This document shows, in pieces, positions 1 to 9,276 of a stretch of DNA of 58,149 bases. The stretch comes from PWQG01 sp040882255. GTDB taxonomy: Bacteria; Pseudomonadota; Gammaproteobacteria; Pseudomonadales; Pseudohongiellaceae. The notes beneath the pieces were generated by a model, which worked only from the letters and a program-made list of their open reading frames with translations, had not been told where the DNA came from and ran no database searches. Positions within the stretch are counted from its first letter, which is position 1. Each line of letters starts with the position of its first letter. Location: positions 1-58,149 of the forward strand of contig JBBEBP010000032.1 in NCBI GenBank assembly GCA_040882255.1, given 5' to 3'. Made by a program: the position numbers and the translations under genes.

Positions 1-50
<50 letters not shown>

Positions 51-143
51 ACCCTCTCGTGTTAGTGGTTGCGGCCGGCCGGTCAATTCGCCCTTCCGCA
101 GAGTTGAAGAGTCATATGAAGTAGCAGCTGTACCACAGAATGA

Positions 144-260
144 GAGGATGGCAGGTGGGGAACCGATCAGGAGCGTCGGCCGCCATGGATGGCGGACGCC
201 GAGCCCTACAGGGACGTATTCACGGGCGTCTCCTGAGCGGTTCCCCCACCTGCCGTCCTC
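144..260 (+). repeat. Family (a) palindromic repeat element, copy 1
   Basis: Arms at about 144-166 and 238-260 pair with each other (GAGGATGGCAGGTGGGG against the complement of CCCCCACCTGCCGTCCTC). They enclose a core at about 172-236 that contains CCGCCATGGATGGCGG, itself a small palindrome. The core recurs at 34323-34438 and, reversed and more diverged, at 34008-34119, but the outer arms differ in sequence in each copy while remaining self-complementary. A 15-codon reading frame (MADAEPYRDVFTGVS, 189-236) runs through the core. No transposase is nearby. The function is unknown; a non-autonomous mobile palindrome or a structured RNA are the two readings. Confidence 0.75.
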
Positions 261-327
261 GTGATCAGTGCGATTATATTGTCTGCAAGCATTGAATTGA
301 GATCATCAAGAGTGAAGGAGCCGAATA

Positions 328-1320
328 ATGAGTGAGTACAAACGGATCGTCCTGGCCTCGCGCCCCGAGGGCCAGCTCAGGGCCGACAATTTCCGGCTGG
401 AAACCGTACCGGTTCCCGCACCCGGAGACAACGAGGTGCTGGTACGCAATCACTTCCTGTCGCTGGATCCCTATATGCGGATGCGCATGGAAGATGCCAA
501 GAGCTATGCCGACCCACAGCCGCTGGACGAGACCATGATCGGTGGCACCGTGGGCGAGGTGGTCGAGTCGAAGCACCCGGATTATCAACCCGGCGACAAG
601 GTCAATGGCATGCTGGGATGGGCCGAGATGGGCGTGGCCAATGGCAATGCCATGCGCAAGGTCAGTGACCGGATTCCGTTATCAGCGCATCTGGGGCCGG
701 CGGGGATGCCCGGTATGACGGCCTGGTATGGGCTGAACCGGATCATCACGCCGAAAGCGGGTGAAACCGTGGTGGTATCCGCCGCCAGTGGTGCTGTTGG
801 CAGTGTAGTGGGACAACTGGCAAAACTGGCCGGGTGCCGGGCAGTGGGCATTGCCGGAGGGCCGGAAAAATGTGCCTATGTGAAGGACGAGCTGGGCTTT
901 GACGATTGTATCGATTACAAGGCCGGTAACCTGGAGGCCGATATCGCCGCAGCGACTCCGGATGGTATCGATGGCATTTTCGAGAATGTCGGCGGCGAGA
1001 TCTTCGACACCTGCCTGGCCCGCATGAATCCCTTCGGCCGCATCGCATTGTGTGGACTGATTTCCGGCTACGACGGTCAGGACCTGAGTCTGAAAAACGT
1101 GCGCGTCTTCCTCACCATGCGCCTTTCCATGCGTGGTTTCATCATTGCTGAACATATGGAGGAATGGCCGCAAGGCCTGAAGGAGCTGACTGGCCTGATC
1201 GCGGAAGGGAAACTGAAGTACCGTGAAACCATCGCCGAGGGGCTGGACTCCGCGCCGGAGGCATTCATGGGGTTGCTGAAAGGCAGGAACTTCGGCAAAC
1301 AACTGGTGCGCCTGGTGTAG
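328..1320 (+). CDS. NADP-dependent medium-chain oxidoreductase (CurA/leukotriene B4 12-hydroxydehydrogenase-like)
   Basis: This 330-residue protein belongs to the zinc-free medium-chain dehydrogenase/reductase branch that reduces alpha,beta-unsaturated carbonyls with NADPH. The N-terminal GroES-like part contains LSLDPYMRMRM, typical of the branch. The Rossmann part carries SAASGAVGSVVGQLAK (AxxGxxG cofactor loop) near residue 150 and a FENVGG motif. Catalytic zinc ligands are absent, as expected for this subgroup. The ATG is preceded by GAAGGAG at good spacing. The downstream cyclase gene starts 15 bases after the stop, so the two could be co-transcribed without any obvious shared function. 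The family is clear; the physiological substrate is not. Confidence 0.9.
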   Translation: MSEYKRIVLASRPEGQLRADNFRLETVPVPAPGDNEVLVRNHFLSLDPYMRMRMEDAKSYADPQPLDETMIGGTVGEVVESKHPDYQPGDKVNGMLGWAEMGVANGNAMRKVSDRIPLSAHLGPAGMPGMTAWYGLNRIITPKAGETVVVSAASGAVGSVVGQLAKLAGCRAVGIAGGPEKCAYVKDELGFDDCIDYKAGNLEADIAAATPDGIDGIFENVGGEIFDTCLARMNPFGRIALCGLISGYDGQDLSLKNVRVFLTMRLSMRGFIIAEHMEEWPQGLKELTGLIAEGKLKYRETIAEGLDSAPEAFMGLLKGRNFGKQLVRLV

Positions 1321-1335
1321 CAGCGTGGGGTTCTG

Positions 1336-4300
1336 ATGAGCAGTCTATGCTGGCAGGTTGGTCGGGTGATGAAGGTCGGGCGTTGGGTCGCCGGATTGTT
1401 GTGGGCCCTGGTGGCTTCATTCGCATTGGCGCAGCAGCAGACGGGTTTCCAGCAACTGGATGTTTCTGATGGTCTGTCTCAGAACTCGGTCAATGCATTG
1501 TTGCAGGATCGCCATGGTTTTCTGTGGATCGCGACGCAGGACGGCCTGAACCGCTACGACGGGTACTCCTTCCGGGTCTATCGCCCGGGCCCGATTCAAA
1601 CGGAGAAGGGGCTGGTGTCACAACCGGGTCCTTCGGCGAACGTCATCTGGTCTCTGCATGAAGACAGTGATGGCGTGCTGTGGATGGGTACGGCCGGTGG
1701 ACTGGATCGTTACCAGCATGACAGTGACAGTTTCGTGCACTATCGCCACGATCCGGACAGAGAGGACAGCATCAGTGCCTCGGCGGTGACCGGTATCCTG
1801 GACGATGAAGACGGGCGCCTGTGGGTGGCCACTGAGCGTGGCGGGCTTAATCTCATGGACCGCGATACCGGCACCTTTCGACACTTCCAGCACGAACCGG
1901 GAAACCCGGAGTCTCTCAGTAGCAACAACATCGCCAGCCTGGCGCAGACTGATGACGGCACGCTGTGGATCGGTACTCGCGATGCCGGTCTCAATCGGAT
2001 GGATCCGCGTACGGGTACAGTGACCCGGATACAGGATGGGAGTGCAACCGATCAGGTCCTGTTCAGTGATGATGTGATCATGGAGCTGTTGGTCACCCGT
2101 GACAATATGCTCTGGGTTGCGACCAATGGAGGCGGTCTCGCTCGTGTGGACCCTGACACGGGGGATGTGCGGAGATATCGTCATGATCTGCAGGATCCGG
2201 CCGGTATCGCCTCGGATGCCGTGCGAACCCTGTACGAAGATCGCGAGGGACGCCTGTGGATCGGACATGCCCATGGCGGTGGTCTGGACCGTCTGGACCG
2301 CCAGTCTGATACGTTCACCACCTACACACCAGAGCCCGGCCGGAACGGCACCCTTTCCGGTGGTGACGTACAGGCCCTGCTCGAGGATGACAGCGGTATC
2401 CTCTGGGTCGGGACGCTGGTGGGTGGACTGAACAGCCACGATCCACGGCGCTACCGTTTTCAGCATTACCGGAATGAGCCGTATCGGGACAACAGTCTCA
2501 ATAACAATACGATACGGGCTTTCCATCGTATCGACTCGCGCTTGTACGTGGGCACTGAAGGTGGGCTGAACGTGCTCGACCTGGAGACGGGCGATTTCTC
2601 TCACCATGTGCATGACCCGGAGAGCTCCGGTGGCCTGCCCCATGACATCATCCGGGATATCGATAGCGATGGCCGTGGCGGACTCTGGCTGGCCACACAC
2701 AATGGCCTGGTGTATTACGATCCCGCCGCCGAAGATTTCACCGTTTTCAGGCATGATCCCGAGGATCCCGATTCCATCGCCGACAATACGGTTTTCCGGG
2801 TAGTGGTCGACAGCGACGGTATGGTGTGGGCGGGAACCCTGAATGCGTTGAACCGGCTGAATCCTGAAACCGGAGAGGTCCGGCGCTTCGTTCATGACCC
2901 GGATGATCCGGACAGCCTGCCGGGCGATCGTGTGCTGACCGTGTATGAAGACCGGACCGGGGACATCTGGGCCGGGACGATGTCCACCGGCGTCAGCCGC
3001 TATGACCGGGAGCGCGACCGGTTTATCCAGTACACCCATGAGCCCGATGATCCGGCCTCATTGAGCAACTCCTATGTATTCTCGATCCTGGAGGATGACA
3101 GTGGCACCATGTGGTTTGGTACCCGGGGCGGGATCAGCCGCCTGGATGACCGGCAAAGCGGCCGCTTCACGCGCTACACGGCACAGGACGGACTGCCCAA
3201 TAACGTCGTATACGGCATCCTGCAGGATAATCAGGGCCACCTGTGGTTCAGCACCAACAGTGGCATCGCCCGCATGAATCCGGAGGGCGGAGAGATCGTC
3301 AGTTTCGATGGCAGCGATGGTTTGCAGGCGGATGAATTCAACAACGGCGCGTATTACAGAGCCGGCAGCGGTGAAATGTATTTCGGGGGCATCAATGGTT
3401 TCAATGTGTTTGATCCGGCCCGTATTGAAGCGAGTGACTTTCAGCCGCAGGTTCATGTCACCGGATTCCAGGTGCAGAACGAGGCACGCTCTGTCGGTGT
3501 ACCCTATTCCGGTGAAGCGCCGATTGAACTGCTTCATGACGAAAACCAGCTTGCCTTCGAGTTTGCTGCACTGGATTTCTCGGCGCCGGACAACAACCGC
3601 TATGCCTACCGGCTTGTGGGTTTCGACGATGACTGGGTTGAAGCCGGGTCGCGGCGATTCGTAAGCTACACCAATATCAGTCCGGGTTCCTACCGCTTCG
3701 AGATGCGCGGCAGCAATTCGGACGGCAGGTGGAGTCGCCATACCGCCACTTTACCTTTGGAGATACGTCCGGCGTTTTGGCAGACCGTCTGGTTCAGGAT
3801 CATTGTCGTGGCTGCCGTTGTCCTGGCGCTGGTGTTGCTGTACTGGTACAAGGCGGCGCGAATGCGGCAGCGCAATGCCGAGCTGTCGCGTCTTGTCGGG
3901 GAACGCACGGCAGCCTTGCAGCAGAGCAATGAGAACCTGCAGGCCGAGATACGGCAGCGCAAGAGGGCCGAGGAGGAAATTCGCAAGATCGCCTATTACG
4001 ACTATCTGACCGGGTTGCCGAACCGGCGGTTGTTCATGTCTCTGTGCGAAAAGGCCGTCATGCGGTCAGAACGTAGCGGGGCGAATCTGGCCATGTTGTT
4101 CGTTGACATGGATCATTTCAAGTCGATCAATGATCGCTGGGGGCATGAGGCGGGAGACGGTGTGCTGGTGGAGACCGCCAGGCGGATCAGTGAGGAGCTG
4201 CGTGGAAGCGATATTGCCTGCCGGATGGGCGGCGATGAATTCATTCTGCTACTGGATAACCTGAAGGAACCCGCCGACGCCCGTATCGTGGCGGAAAAAC

Positions 4301-4500
4301 TGCTGGAAGCCATCCGCATGCCGATCACCATCACCTCATCCGGTGGTGAACCTCATCCGGTCACGGTCGGGATCAGTATCGGTATCAGTCTCTACCCCGG
4401 CGATGCTTCCTCGGTGGAGCAGCTCATGGCGCATGCCGATGAGGCCATGTATCGCGCCAAGCGTGAGGAGCAGCCCGCCTGCTACATGTACGGGGAATAG
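1336..4500 (+). CDS. Periplasmic two-component-propeller sensor diguanylate cyclase (Reg_prop, Y_Y_Y, GGDEF)
   Basis: This 1054-residue inner-membrane protein probably makes cyclic di-GMP in response to a periplasmic signal. It starts with a signal sequence ending near ALAQQQ. Next come about a dozen beta-propeller repeats with the LWIGT / GLNR.D pattern (residues about 40-680), a Y_Y_Y immunoglobulin-like domain (about 735-805), one membrane helix (about 813-838), a short coiled coil, and a GGDEF domain with an intact GGDEF motif at 965-969. No EAL domain follows. The same sensor layout is common in Bacteroidetes hybrid sensor kinases, but here the output is a cyclase. An alternative ATG at 1369 leaves a shorter signal-peptide n-region; 1336 has GGGG at good spacing. 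The ligand is unknown. Confidence 0.9.
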   Translation: MSSLCWQVGRVMKVGRWVAGLLWALVASFALAQQQTGFQQLDVSDGLSQNSVNALLQDRHGFLWIATQDGLNRYDGYSFRVYRPGPIQTEKGLVSQPGPSANVIWSLHEDSDGVLWMGTAGGLDRYQHDSDSFVHYRHDPDREDSISASAVTGILDDEDGRLWVATERGGLNLMDRDTGTFRHFQHEPGNPESLSSNNIASLAQTDDGTLWIGTRDAGLNRMDPRTGTVTRIQDGSATDQVLFSDDVIMELLVTRDNMLWVATNGGGLARVDPDTGDVRRYRHDLQDPAGIASDAVRTLYEDREGRLWIGHAHGGGLDRLDRQSDTFTTYTPEPGRNGTLSGGDVQALLEDDSGILWVGTLVGGLNSHDPRRYRFQHYRNEPYRDNSLNNNTIRAFHRIDSRLYVGTEGGLNVLDLETGDFSHHVHDPESSGGLPHDIIRDIDSDGRGGLWLATHNGLVYYDPAAEDFTVFRHDPEDPDSIADNTVFRVVVDSDGMVWAGTLNALNRLNPETGEVRRFVHDPDDPDSLPGDRVLTVYEDRTGDIWAGTMSTGVSRYDRERDRFIQYTHEPDDPASLSNSYVFSILEDDSGTMWFGTRGGISRLDDRQSGRFTRYTAQDGLPNNVVYGILQDNQGHLWFSTNSGIARMNPEGGEIVSFDGSDGLQADEFNNGAYYRAGSGEMYFGGINGFNVFDPARIEASDFQPQVHVTGFQVQNEARSVGVPYSGEAPIELLHDENQLAFEFAALDFSAPDNNRYAYRLVGFDDDWVEAGSRRFVSYTNISPGSYRFEMRGSNSDGRWSRHTATLPLEIRPAFWQTVWFRIIVVAAVVLALVLLYWYKAARMRQRNAELSRLVGERTAALQQSNENLQAEIRQRKRAEEEIRKIAYYDYLTGLPNRRLFMSLCEKAVMRSERSGANLAMLFVDMDHFKSINDRWGHEAGDGVLVETARRISEELRGSDIACRMGGDEFILLLDNLKEPADARIVAEKLLEAIRMPITITSSGGEPHPVTVGISIGISLYPGDASSVEQLMAHADEAMYRAKREEQPACYMYGE

Positions 4501-4517
4501 CGGCGGGGTGTCTTGTT

Positions 4518-4611
4518 ATCTCGCCAAGAGCGCCAGGAACGGTCGGATAGAAAAGAGAGGCTCAATTACCCGGCATACCTTCCTTTGCGTTCTTGGCGAT
4601 CTCCGCGAGAT
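4518..4611. repeat. Family (c) inverted-repeat element with TCTCGC ends, copy 1
   Basis: The left arm ATCTCGCCAAGAGCGCCAGG (4518-4537) is approximately the reverse complement of the right arm, which reads CGTTCTTGGCGATCTCCGCG and ends AGAT (4588-4611). A related element with the same TCTCGC ends lies after secB at 42350-42454. It sits between the convergent cyclase and ubiD genes, where it could form a bidirectional hairpin. It looks like a dispersed intergenic repeat and has no coding capacity. Confidence 0.6.
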
Positions 4612-4637
4612 ATCTCTTCTCACTCCCGTGATCCAAG

Positions 4638-6113
4638 CTACGAACCTCCCTCGATCCCCAATGAGTCCCACAACGCATCAACACGCGCCCTGACCGCCGC
4701 ATCCATGGTGATAGGCGTCCCCCACTCCCGGTCGGTCTCCCCCGGCCATTTGTTGGTGGCATCCATCCCCATCTTGGAGCCCAGTCCGGAGACGGGTGAG
4801 GCAAAATCCAGATAGTCGATCGGCGTGTTCTCCACCAGTACGGTATCCCGGGCCGGGTCCATGCGCGTGGTCATCGCCCAGACCACATCGTTCCAGTCCC
4901 GTACATTGACGTCGTCATCCGTGACGATGACGAACTTGGTGTACATGAACTGGCGAAGGAAGGACCAGGCGCCCATCATCACGCGCTTGGCGTGACCGGG
5001 ATACTGCTTCTTCATGCTGATCACGGCCATGCGGTAGGAGCAGCCCTCCGGGGGCAGGTAGAAATCAGTGATCTCCGGGTACTGTTTCTGGATCAGGGGT
5101 ATGAACACCTCGTTCAGGGCCACGCCCAGCATGGCCGGCTCGTCCGGCGGGCGGCCGGTATAGGTGCTGTGGTAGATCGGGTCGCGCCGGTGGGTCATCT
5201 TCGTGACCGTGAACACCGGGAACTGCTCGACCTCGTTGTAGTAACCGGTGTGGTCGCCGTAGGGGCCTTCCGGGGCCATGTCATCCGGATGGATCACACC
5301 TTCCAGGATGATTTCGGCCGTGGCGGGCACCTGCAGATCATTGGTCAGGCAGTTGGCCACCTCGGTTTTCGAACCGCGCAGCAGGCCCGCAAAGGCATAT
5401 TCGGACAAAGTGTCGGGAACGGGTGTAACAGTAGCCAGCGTGGTGGCCGGATCGGCGCCCAGTGCGATGCTGACCGGAAAGGGTTCGCCGGGGTGTTTCT
5501 TCTGCCAGTCCCGGAAGTCCAGTGCGCCGCCCCGGTGCGAGAGCCAGCGCATGATCAGGCGGTTGCGGCCGATTTTCTGCATGCGATAGATGCCGAGATT
5601 CTGCCGCTCCTTGTCCGGGCCCCGGGTGATCACCAGCGGCCAGGTCACCAGTGGGCCGGCGTCGCCGGGCCAGCAGGTCTGCACGGGAAGGAAATCCAGG
5701 TCAACATGCGCCTCGTCGATGATCACTTCCTGACAGGGCGGTGACTTTTTCACCGTGGCCGGCATGTTCAGTACCTGCCGGTAAGCAGGGAGCTGTTCCC
5801 ACAGGTGTTTCAGACCTTTCGGGGGCTCCGGTTCCTTCAGAAAAGCGAGCAGTTTGCCCAGTTCGCGCAATCCGTCCAGGTTCTCCTGCCCCATCGCCAG
5901 CGAGATCCGGCGAGTGTTGCCGAACAGATTGCCCAATAGTGGGACATTCGACCCTTTAGGATTCTCGAACAGCAGGGCCGGTCCGCCGGCGCGCAGTGTG
6001 CGGTCGCAGATTTCCGTGACTTCCAGATACGGATCAATCTCCGCAGTGATGCGCTTCAGTTCCCCTTCGGCTTCCAGCAGCGCAATGAATTCTCTCAGGT
6101 CCCGGCAGCTCAT
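4638..6113 (-). CDS. ubiD: 4-hydroxy-3-polyprenylbenzoate decarboxylase UbiD
   Basis: UbiD removes the carboxyl group from 4-hydroxy-3-polyprenylbenzoate in ubiquinone synthesis, using the prenylated flavin made by UbiX. The 491-residue length matches the family. The N-terminus (SCRDLREFIALLEAEGELKR) is characteristic, and conserved stretches such as GPYGDHTGYYNE, RRDPIYHSTYTGRPP and VTDDDVNVRDWNDV are all present. The gene lies 12 bases downstream of rho on the same strand, so read-through is likely. No truncation or frameshift is visible. UbiX is not in the window. Confidence 0.97.
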   Translation of the reverse strand: MSCRDLREFIALLEAEGELKRITAEIDPYLEVTEICDRTLRAGGPALLFENPKGSNVPLLGNLFGNTRRISLAMGQENLDGLRELGKLLAFLKEPEPPKGLKHLWEQLPAYRQVLNMPATVKKSPPCQEVIIDEAHVDLDFLPVQTCWPGDAGPLVTWPLVITRGPDKERQNLGIYRMQKIGRNRLIMRWLSHRGGALDFRDWQKKHPGEPFPVSIALGADPATTLATVTPVPDTLSEYAFAGLLRGSKTEVANCLTNDLQVPATAEIILEGVIHPDDMAPEGPYGDHTGYYNEVEQFPVFTVTKMTHRRDPIYHSTYTGRPPDEPAMLGVALNEVFIPLIQKQYPEITDFYLPPEGCSYRMAVISMKKQYPGHAKRVMMGAWSFLRQFMYTKFVIVTDDDVNVRDWNDVVWAMTTRMDPARDTVLVENTPIDYLDFASPVSGLGSKMGMDATNKWPGETDREWGTPITMDAAVRARVDALWDSLGIEGGS

Positions 6114-6125
6114 CTGTGGCGCGCG

Positions 6126-7385
6126 TTACTTGCGCTTCATGGAGTTGAAGAACTCGTCGTTGGTCTTGGTGTCCTTCAGCTTGTCCAGGATGAATTCCGT
6201 GGCCTGCACGTCCTCCATGGACGCCAGGATCTTGCGCAGGATCCACATGCGTTGCAGCTCTTCCTCGGAGGTCAGCAGCTCCTCGCGGCGCGTACCGGAG
6301 CGGCGCACGTTGATGGCCGGGTAGATGCGTTTCTCGGCGATCTTGCGGTCCAGGTGCAGCTCCATGTTGCCGGTGCCCTTGAACTCCTCGTAGATCACCT
6401 CGTCCATCTTGGAGCCGGTGTCGACCAGTGCCGTGGCGATGATGGTCAGGCTGCCGCCCTCCTCCAGGTTCCGGGCCGCGCCGAAGAAGCGCTTGGGGCG
6501 CTCCAGGGCATGCGCATCGACACCGCCGGTCAGCACCTTGCCCGAAGAGGGCACGATGGTGTTGTAGGCGCGGGCCAGGCGGGTGATGGAGTCCAGCAGG
6601 ATGACCACGTCTTCCTTGTGTTCCACCAGGCGCTTGGCCTTTTCGATCACCATCTCGGCTACCTGCACGTGACGGGCCGGCGGCTCGTCGAAGGTGCTGG
6701 CCACGACTTCGCCCCGTACGGAACGCTGCATCTCCGTCACTTCCTCCGGACGCTCGTCGATCAGCAGCACGATCAGACGGCATTCGGGGTTGTTGCGGGC
6801 GATGGACTGGGCGATGTTCTGGAGGATGAGGGTCTTGCCGGCTTTCGGTGGGGAGACGATCAGGCCGCGCTGGCCCTTGCCGATCGGCGCCGTGAGGTCG
6901 ATGGTGCGGGCGCTGAGATCCTCGGTACTGCCGTTGCCCACTTCCAGCGTCAGACGCTCGGTGGCGAACAGCGGCGTCAGGTTCTCGAACAGGATCTTGT
7001 GTTTGGAGTTTTCGGGTTTGGCGAAGTTGACTTCGGAGATCTTCAGCAGGGCGAAATAGCGTTCCCCGTCCTTGGGGGGCCGGATCTTGCCGGCGATGGT
7101 GTCACCCGTACGTAAATTGAAGCGCCGTATCTGGCTGGGCGAGACGTAGATGTCGTCCGGGCCCGCCAGGTACGATGAATCCGCCGAACGCAGGAAGCCG
7201 AAACCGTCCTGCAGGATTTCCAGTACCCCGTCCCCATAGATGTCCTCGCCATTTTTGGCGTGTTTCTTGAGGATGGCGAAAATGATGTCCTGCTTGCGGG
7301 TACGGGAGAGATTGTCCAGTCCCATCTCGCGAGCGCGTTCCAGCAGGTCGGTAATGGGTTCTTTCTTCAGGTCGGTCAGATTCAT
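6126..7385 (-). CDS. rho: Transcription termination factor Rho
   Basis: Hexameric RNA-dependent ATPase that terminates transcription at unstructured C-rich sites. The chosen ATG gives MNLTDLKKEPITDLLERARE and 419 residues, the same length as the E. coli protein; an upstream in-frame start would add 17 unconserved residues. Visible parts are the N-terminal helical and cold-shock-like RNA-binding domain (GFGFLRS, DDIYVSPSQIRRF), Walker A PPKAGKT, the LLIDERPEE motif, and the Q/R-loop region VVSSTF-like EVVASTFDEP. A promoter and long leader lie between it and trxA. Rho autoregulation by attenuation in such a leader is known in enterobacteria and is inferred here. Confidence 0.98.
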   Translation of the reverse strand: MNLTDLKKEPITDLLERAREMGLDNLSRTRKQDIIFAILKKHAKNGEDIYGDGVLEILQDGFGFLRSADSSYLAGPDDIYVSPSQIRRFNLRTGDTIAGKIRPPKDGERYFALLKISEVNFAKPENSKHKILFENLTPLFATERLTLEVGNGSTEDLSARTIDLTAPIGKGQRGLIVSPPKAGKTLILQNIAQSIARNNPECRLIVLLIDERPEEVTEMQRSVRGEVVASTFDEPPARHVQVAEMVIEKAKRLVEHKEDVVILLDSITRLARAYNTIVPSSGKVLTGGVDAHALERPKRFFGAARNLEEGGSLTIIATALVDTGSKMDEVIYEEFKGTGNMELHLDRKIAEKRIYPAINVRRSGTRREELLTSEEELQRMWILRKILASMEDVQATEFILDKLKDTKTNDEFFNSMKRK

Positions 7386-7577
7386 AGTTGTCAGTTTTTT
7401 CAGATATGAAGGTGTTGTACGGCAGTCAGTCTGCATCGATGGGCAGGCCGGTCATCAGGATATGATGGGGCTCGGCGGCGTACTGTGCGTACAGGGTTTA
7501 ATGGATTCTGTCTAAAGTTGATCAGTATTGGTCAGCGACGGGGTAAGGATGTGCCGGGAAGCACTGGATCGCGGACC

Positions 7578-7607
7578 ACTATAAAACGGCTTTTACGCCT
7601 TTGTCCA
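7578..7607 (-). promoter_or_regulatory. Probable sigma-70 promoter and long leader for rho
   Basis: On the minus strand TGGACA (7602-7607) and TATAGT (7578-7583) are separated by 18 bases. This would start transcription about 185 bases upstream of the rho ATG, leaving a long untranslated leader (7386 to about 7570) in the 296-base trxA-rho gap. A long rho leader fits the known autogenous attenuation of rho. The evidence is a sequence match only. Confidence 0.5.
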
Positions 7608-7610
7608 GCA

Positions 7611-7666
7611 AAAATTTTATGCTGGCATGATCGGCCGGTTTTTCGTTCCCGGCCGAGCATGCCAGC
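7611..7666 (-). terminator. Rho-independent terminator of trxA
   Basis: On the minus strand an 18-bp stem with one mismatch (arms 7621-7638 and 7649-7666, beginning GCTGGCATG) encloses a ten-base A-rich loop and is followed by ATAAAATTTT. It begins 16 bases past the trxA stop. It would separate trxA transcription from the rho promoter just beyond it. Confidence 0.65.
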
Positions 7667-7681
7667 CCGGGACGGGCGGCG

Positions 7682-8008
7682 TCAGATCGCGCTGTCAATG
7701 AAAGCGGCCAGTTGTGACTTTGACAGGGCGCCCACCTTGGTGCCCTCGGCCTGACCGTTCTTGAACAGAATCAGCGTGGGAATGCCCCGCACGCCATACT
7801 TGGGTGCCGTTTCCGGGTTGCTGTCAATGTTCAGTTTGGCGATCTTGAGTTTGCCGTCGTATTCGTCGGCGAGCTCTTCCAGCACGGGTGCGATCATCTT
7901 GCAGGGGCCGCACCACTCCGCCCAGAAGTCCACCAGCACCGGGCCGTCGGCCTTGAGTACGTCGTTTTCGAAACTTGAATCGGATATCTGAACGATATTG
8001 TCGCTCAT
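7682..8008 (-). CDS. trxA: Thioredoxin 1
   Basis: Cytosolic dithiol-disulfide reductant, 108 residues like E. coli TrxA. The active site WCGPC is intact in FWAEWCGPCKMIAP, and the cis-proline loop GVRGIPTLILF is present. The start gives MSDNIVQISDSSFENDVL, with GGAAA upstream at normal spacing; an in-frame ATG six codons further up is less likely. The trxA-rho order is conserved in gammaproteobacteria. A promoter is visible at 8113-8140. Confidence 0.97.
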   Translation of the reverse strand: MSDNIVQISDSSFENDVLKADGPVLVDFWAEWCGPCKMIAPVLEELADEYDGKLKIAKLNIDSNPETAPKYGVRGIPTLILFKNGQAEGTKVGALSKSQLAAFIDSAI

Positions 8009-8112
8009 AAAGCGGTTTCCTTTCATCGGCTAGTCAGGGTAAGCACCCGGTATCGACCGGACGCGGTTCCGATCAGGGGCTTAGTGACAGGGCATTTATG
8101 TGAACCCTCTCT

Positions 8113-8140
8113 ATCATAAGGACTAATTCTCAGGATTCAA
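8113..8140 (-). promoter_or_regulatory. Probable trxA promoter
   Basis: The minus strand reads TTGAAT (8135-8140), a 16-base spacer, then TATGAT (8113-8118), about 105 bases before the trxA ATG. The match to sigma-70 consensus is good. No operator is evident. Confidence 0.5.
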
Positions 8141-8195
8141 GTCCGGTCGCTTCTGCCCCGGGTTTGCGGCATTCGACGTTGCGGTTGGCCATCTG

Positions 8196-9200
8196 TTACA
8201 TCGTGCCGCGTAACAGCCGTGCCGCCTTCTTGGCGAAATAGGTCAGAATGCCGTCGGCGCCGGCCCGTTTTATGCACAGCAGTGACTCCAGGGCCACGGC
8301 CTTTTCGTCCAGCCAGCCATTCTCTGCGGCCGCCATGTGCATGGCGTATTCGCCGCTGACCTGGTAGACGAACGTGGGAGCGCCGAATTCGTCCTTCACG
8401 CGCCGCACGATGTCCAGGTAGGGCATGCCGGGCTTGATCATCACCATGTCGGCGCCCTCGGTGAGATCCAGGCCGACTTCGTGCAGTGCTTCGTCGCTGT
8501 TGGCCACATCCATCTGGTAGGTATGCTTGTTGCCCTTGCCCAGATTGCCGCTGGAGCCCACTGCGTCACGGAACGGTCCGTAGTAGCTGGACGCGTACTT
8601 GGCCGAGTAGGCGAGAATGCGGGTCAGGCTGTGACCGCCGTTCTCCAGGGCCTGGCGCACGGCGCCGATGCGTCCGTCCATCATGTCGGACGGGGCGACG
8701 ATGTCGGCGCCCGCCTCGGCATGGGACATGGCCTGCCGGACCAGGGCGTCGACAGTGGCCTCGTTCATCACGTAGCCGTGGTCGTCGATGATCCCGTCCT
8801 GGCCATGGGTCGTATACGGGTCGAGAGCAACGTCGGTGATGATGCCCAGTTCGGGAAATTCACTCTTGAGGCTGCGCACCGCGCGCTGGACCAACCCTTC
8901 CGGGTGCCATGCGTCCCGTCCGTCCAGGGTCTTGCTGCCCTGGTCCGGAGAGGGGAACAGAGCGATGGCCGGAATGCCCAGGGCCAGCAGCTCCTCGGCT
9001 TCCTTCAACAGCAGGTCGATACTCAAGCGGTGGATGTCCGGCATGGACGGAATCGGTTGCTGCTGCCGGCTGCCCTCGACGATGAACATCGGGTAGATCA
9101 GGTCATCCGTGCTGAGGCGGTTTTCACGCATCAATCGGCGGCTGAACTCATCGCGGCGCATGCGGCGCATGCGCGTGTGCGGGAACTGTCGTTGACTCAC
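8196..9200 (-). CDS. hemB: Delta-aminolevulinic acid dehydratase (porphobilinogen synthase)
   Basis: Condenses two 5-aminolevulinate molecules to porphobilinogen in heme synthesis. The GTG start at 9200 gives (M)SQRQFPHTRMRRMRRDEFSR, which matches the usual pseudomonad-type N-terminus and has GGGAG upstream; earlier in-frame starts add unconserved residues. Both active-site lysine regions are present (AYSAKYASSYYGPFRDA and MVMIKPGMPYLD). The metal-site segment is DVALDPYTTHGQDG, lacking the cysteine triad of zinc enzymes, so this is the magnesium-dependent type. The 334-residue length is normal. The gene is monocistronic and divergent from the next gene, with an inverted repeat between them. 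Confidence 0.97.
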   Translation of the reverse strand: MSQRQFPHTRMRRMRRDEFSRRLMRENRLSTDDLIYPMFIVEGSRQQQPIPSMPDIHRLSIDLLLKEAEELLALGIPAIALFPSPDQGSKTLDGRDAWHPEGLVQRAVRSLKSEFPELGIITDVALDPYTTHGQDGIIDDHGYVMNEATVDALVRQAMSHAEAGADIVAPSDMMDGRIGAVRQALENGGHSLTRILAYSAKYASSYYGPFRDAVGSSGNLGKGNKHTYQMDVANSDEALHEVGLDLTEGADMVMIKPGMPYLDIVRRVKDEFGAPTFVYQVSGEYAMHMAAAENGWLDEKAVALESLLCIKRAGADGILTYFAKKAARLLRGTM

Positions 9201-9276
9201 TGGGCACTCCCTGGGTGTCGGATTGGCGAGGTGTCGGGCCATGGTGGGCCCTGTAACAAAAACTATAGCACAGCGT

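Noticed and set aside
1618..3039. 473-residue minus-strand frame opposite the propeller cyclase
   Set aside because: Arises from the repeated propeller codons on the other strand.
1500..3300. Regularly repeated DNA considered as a CRISPR-like or tandem repeat array
   Set aside because: The periodicity is the beta-propeller protein repeat (LWIGT pattern), with diverged units and no spacers.
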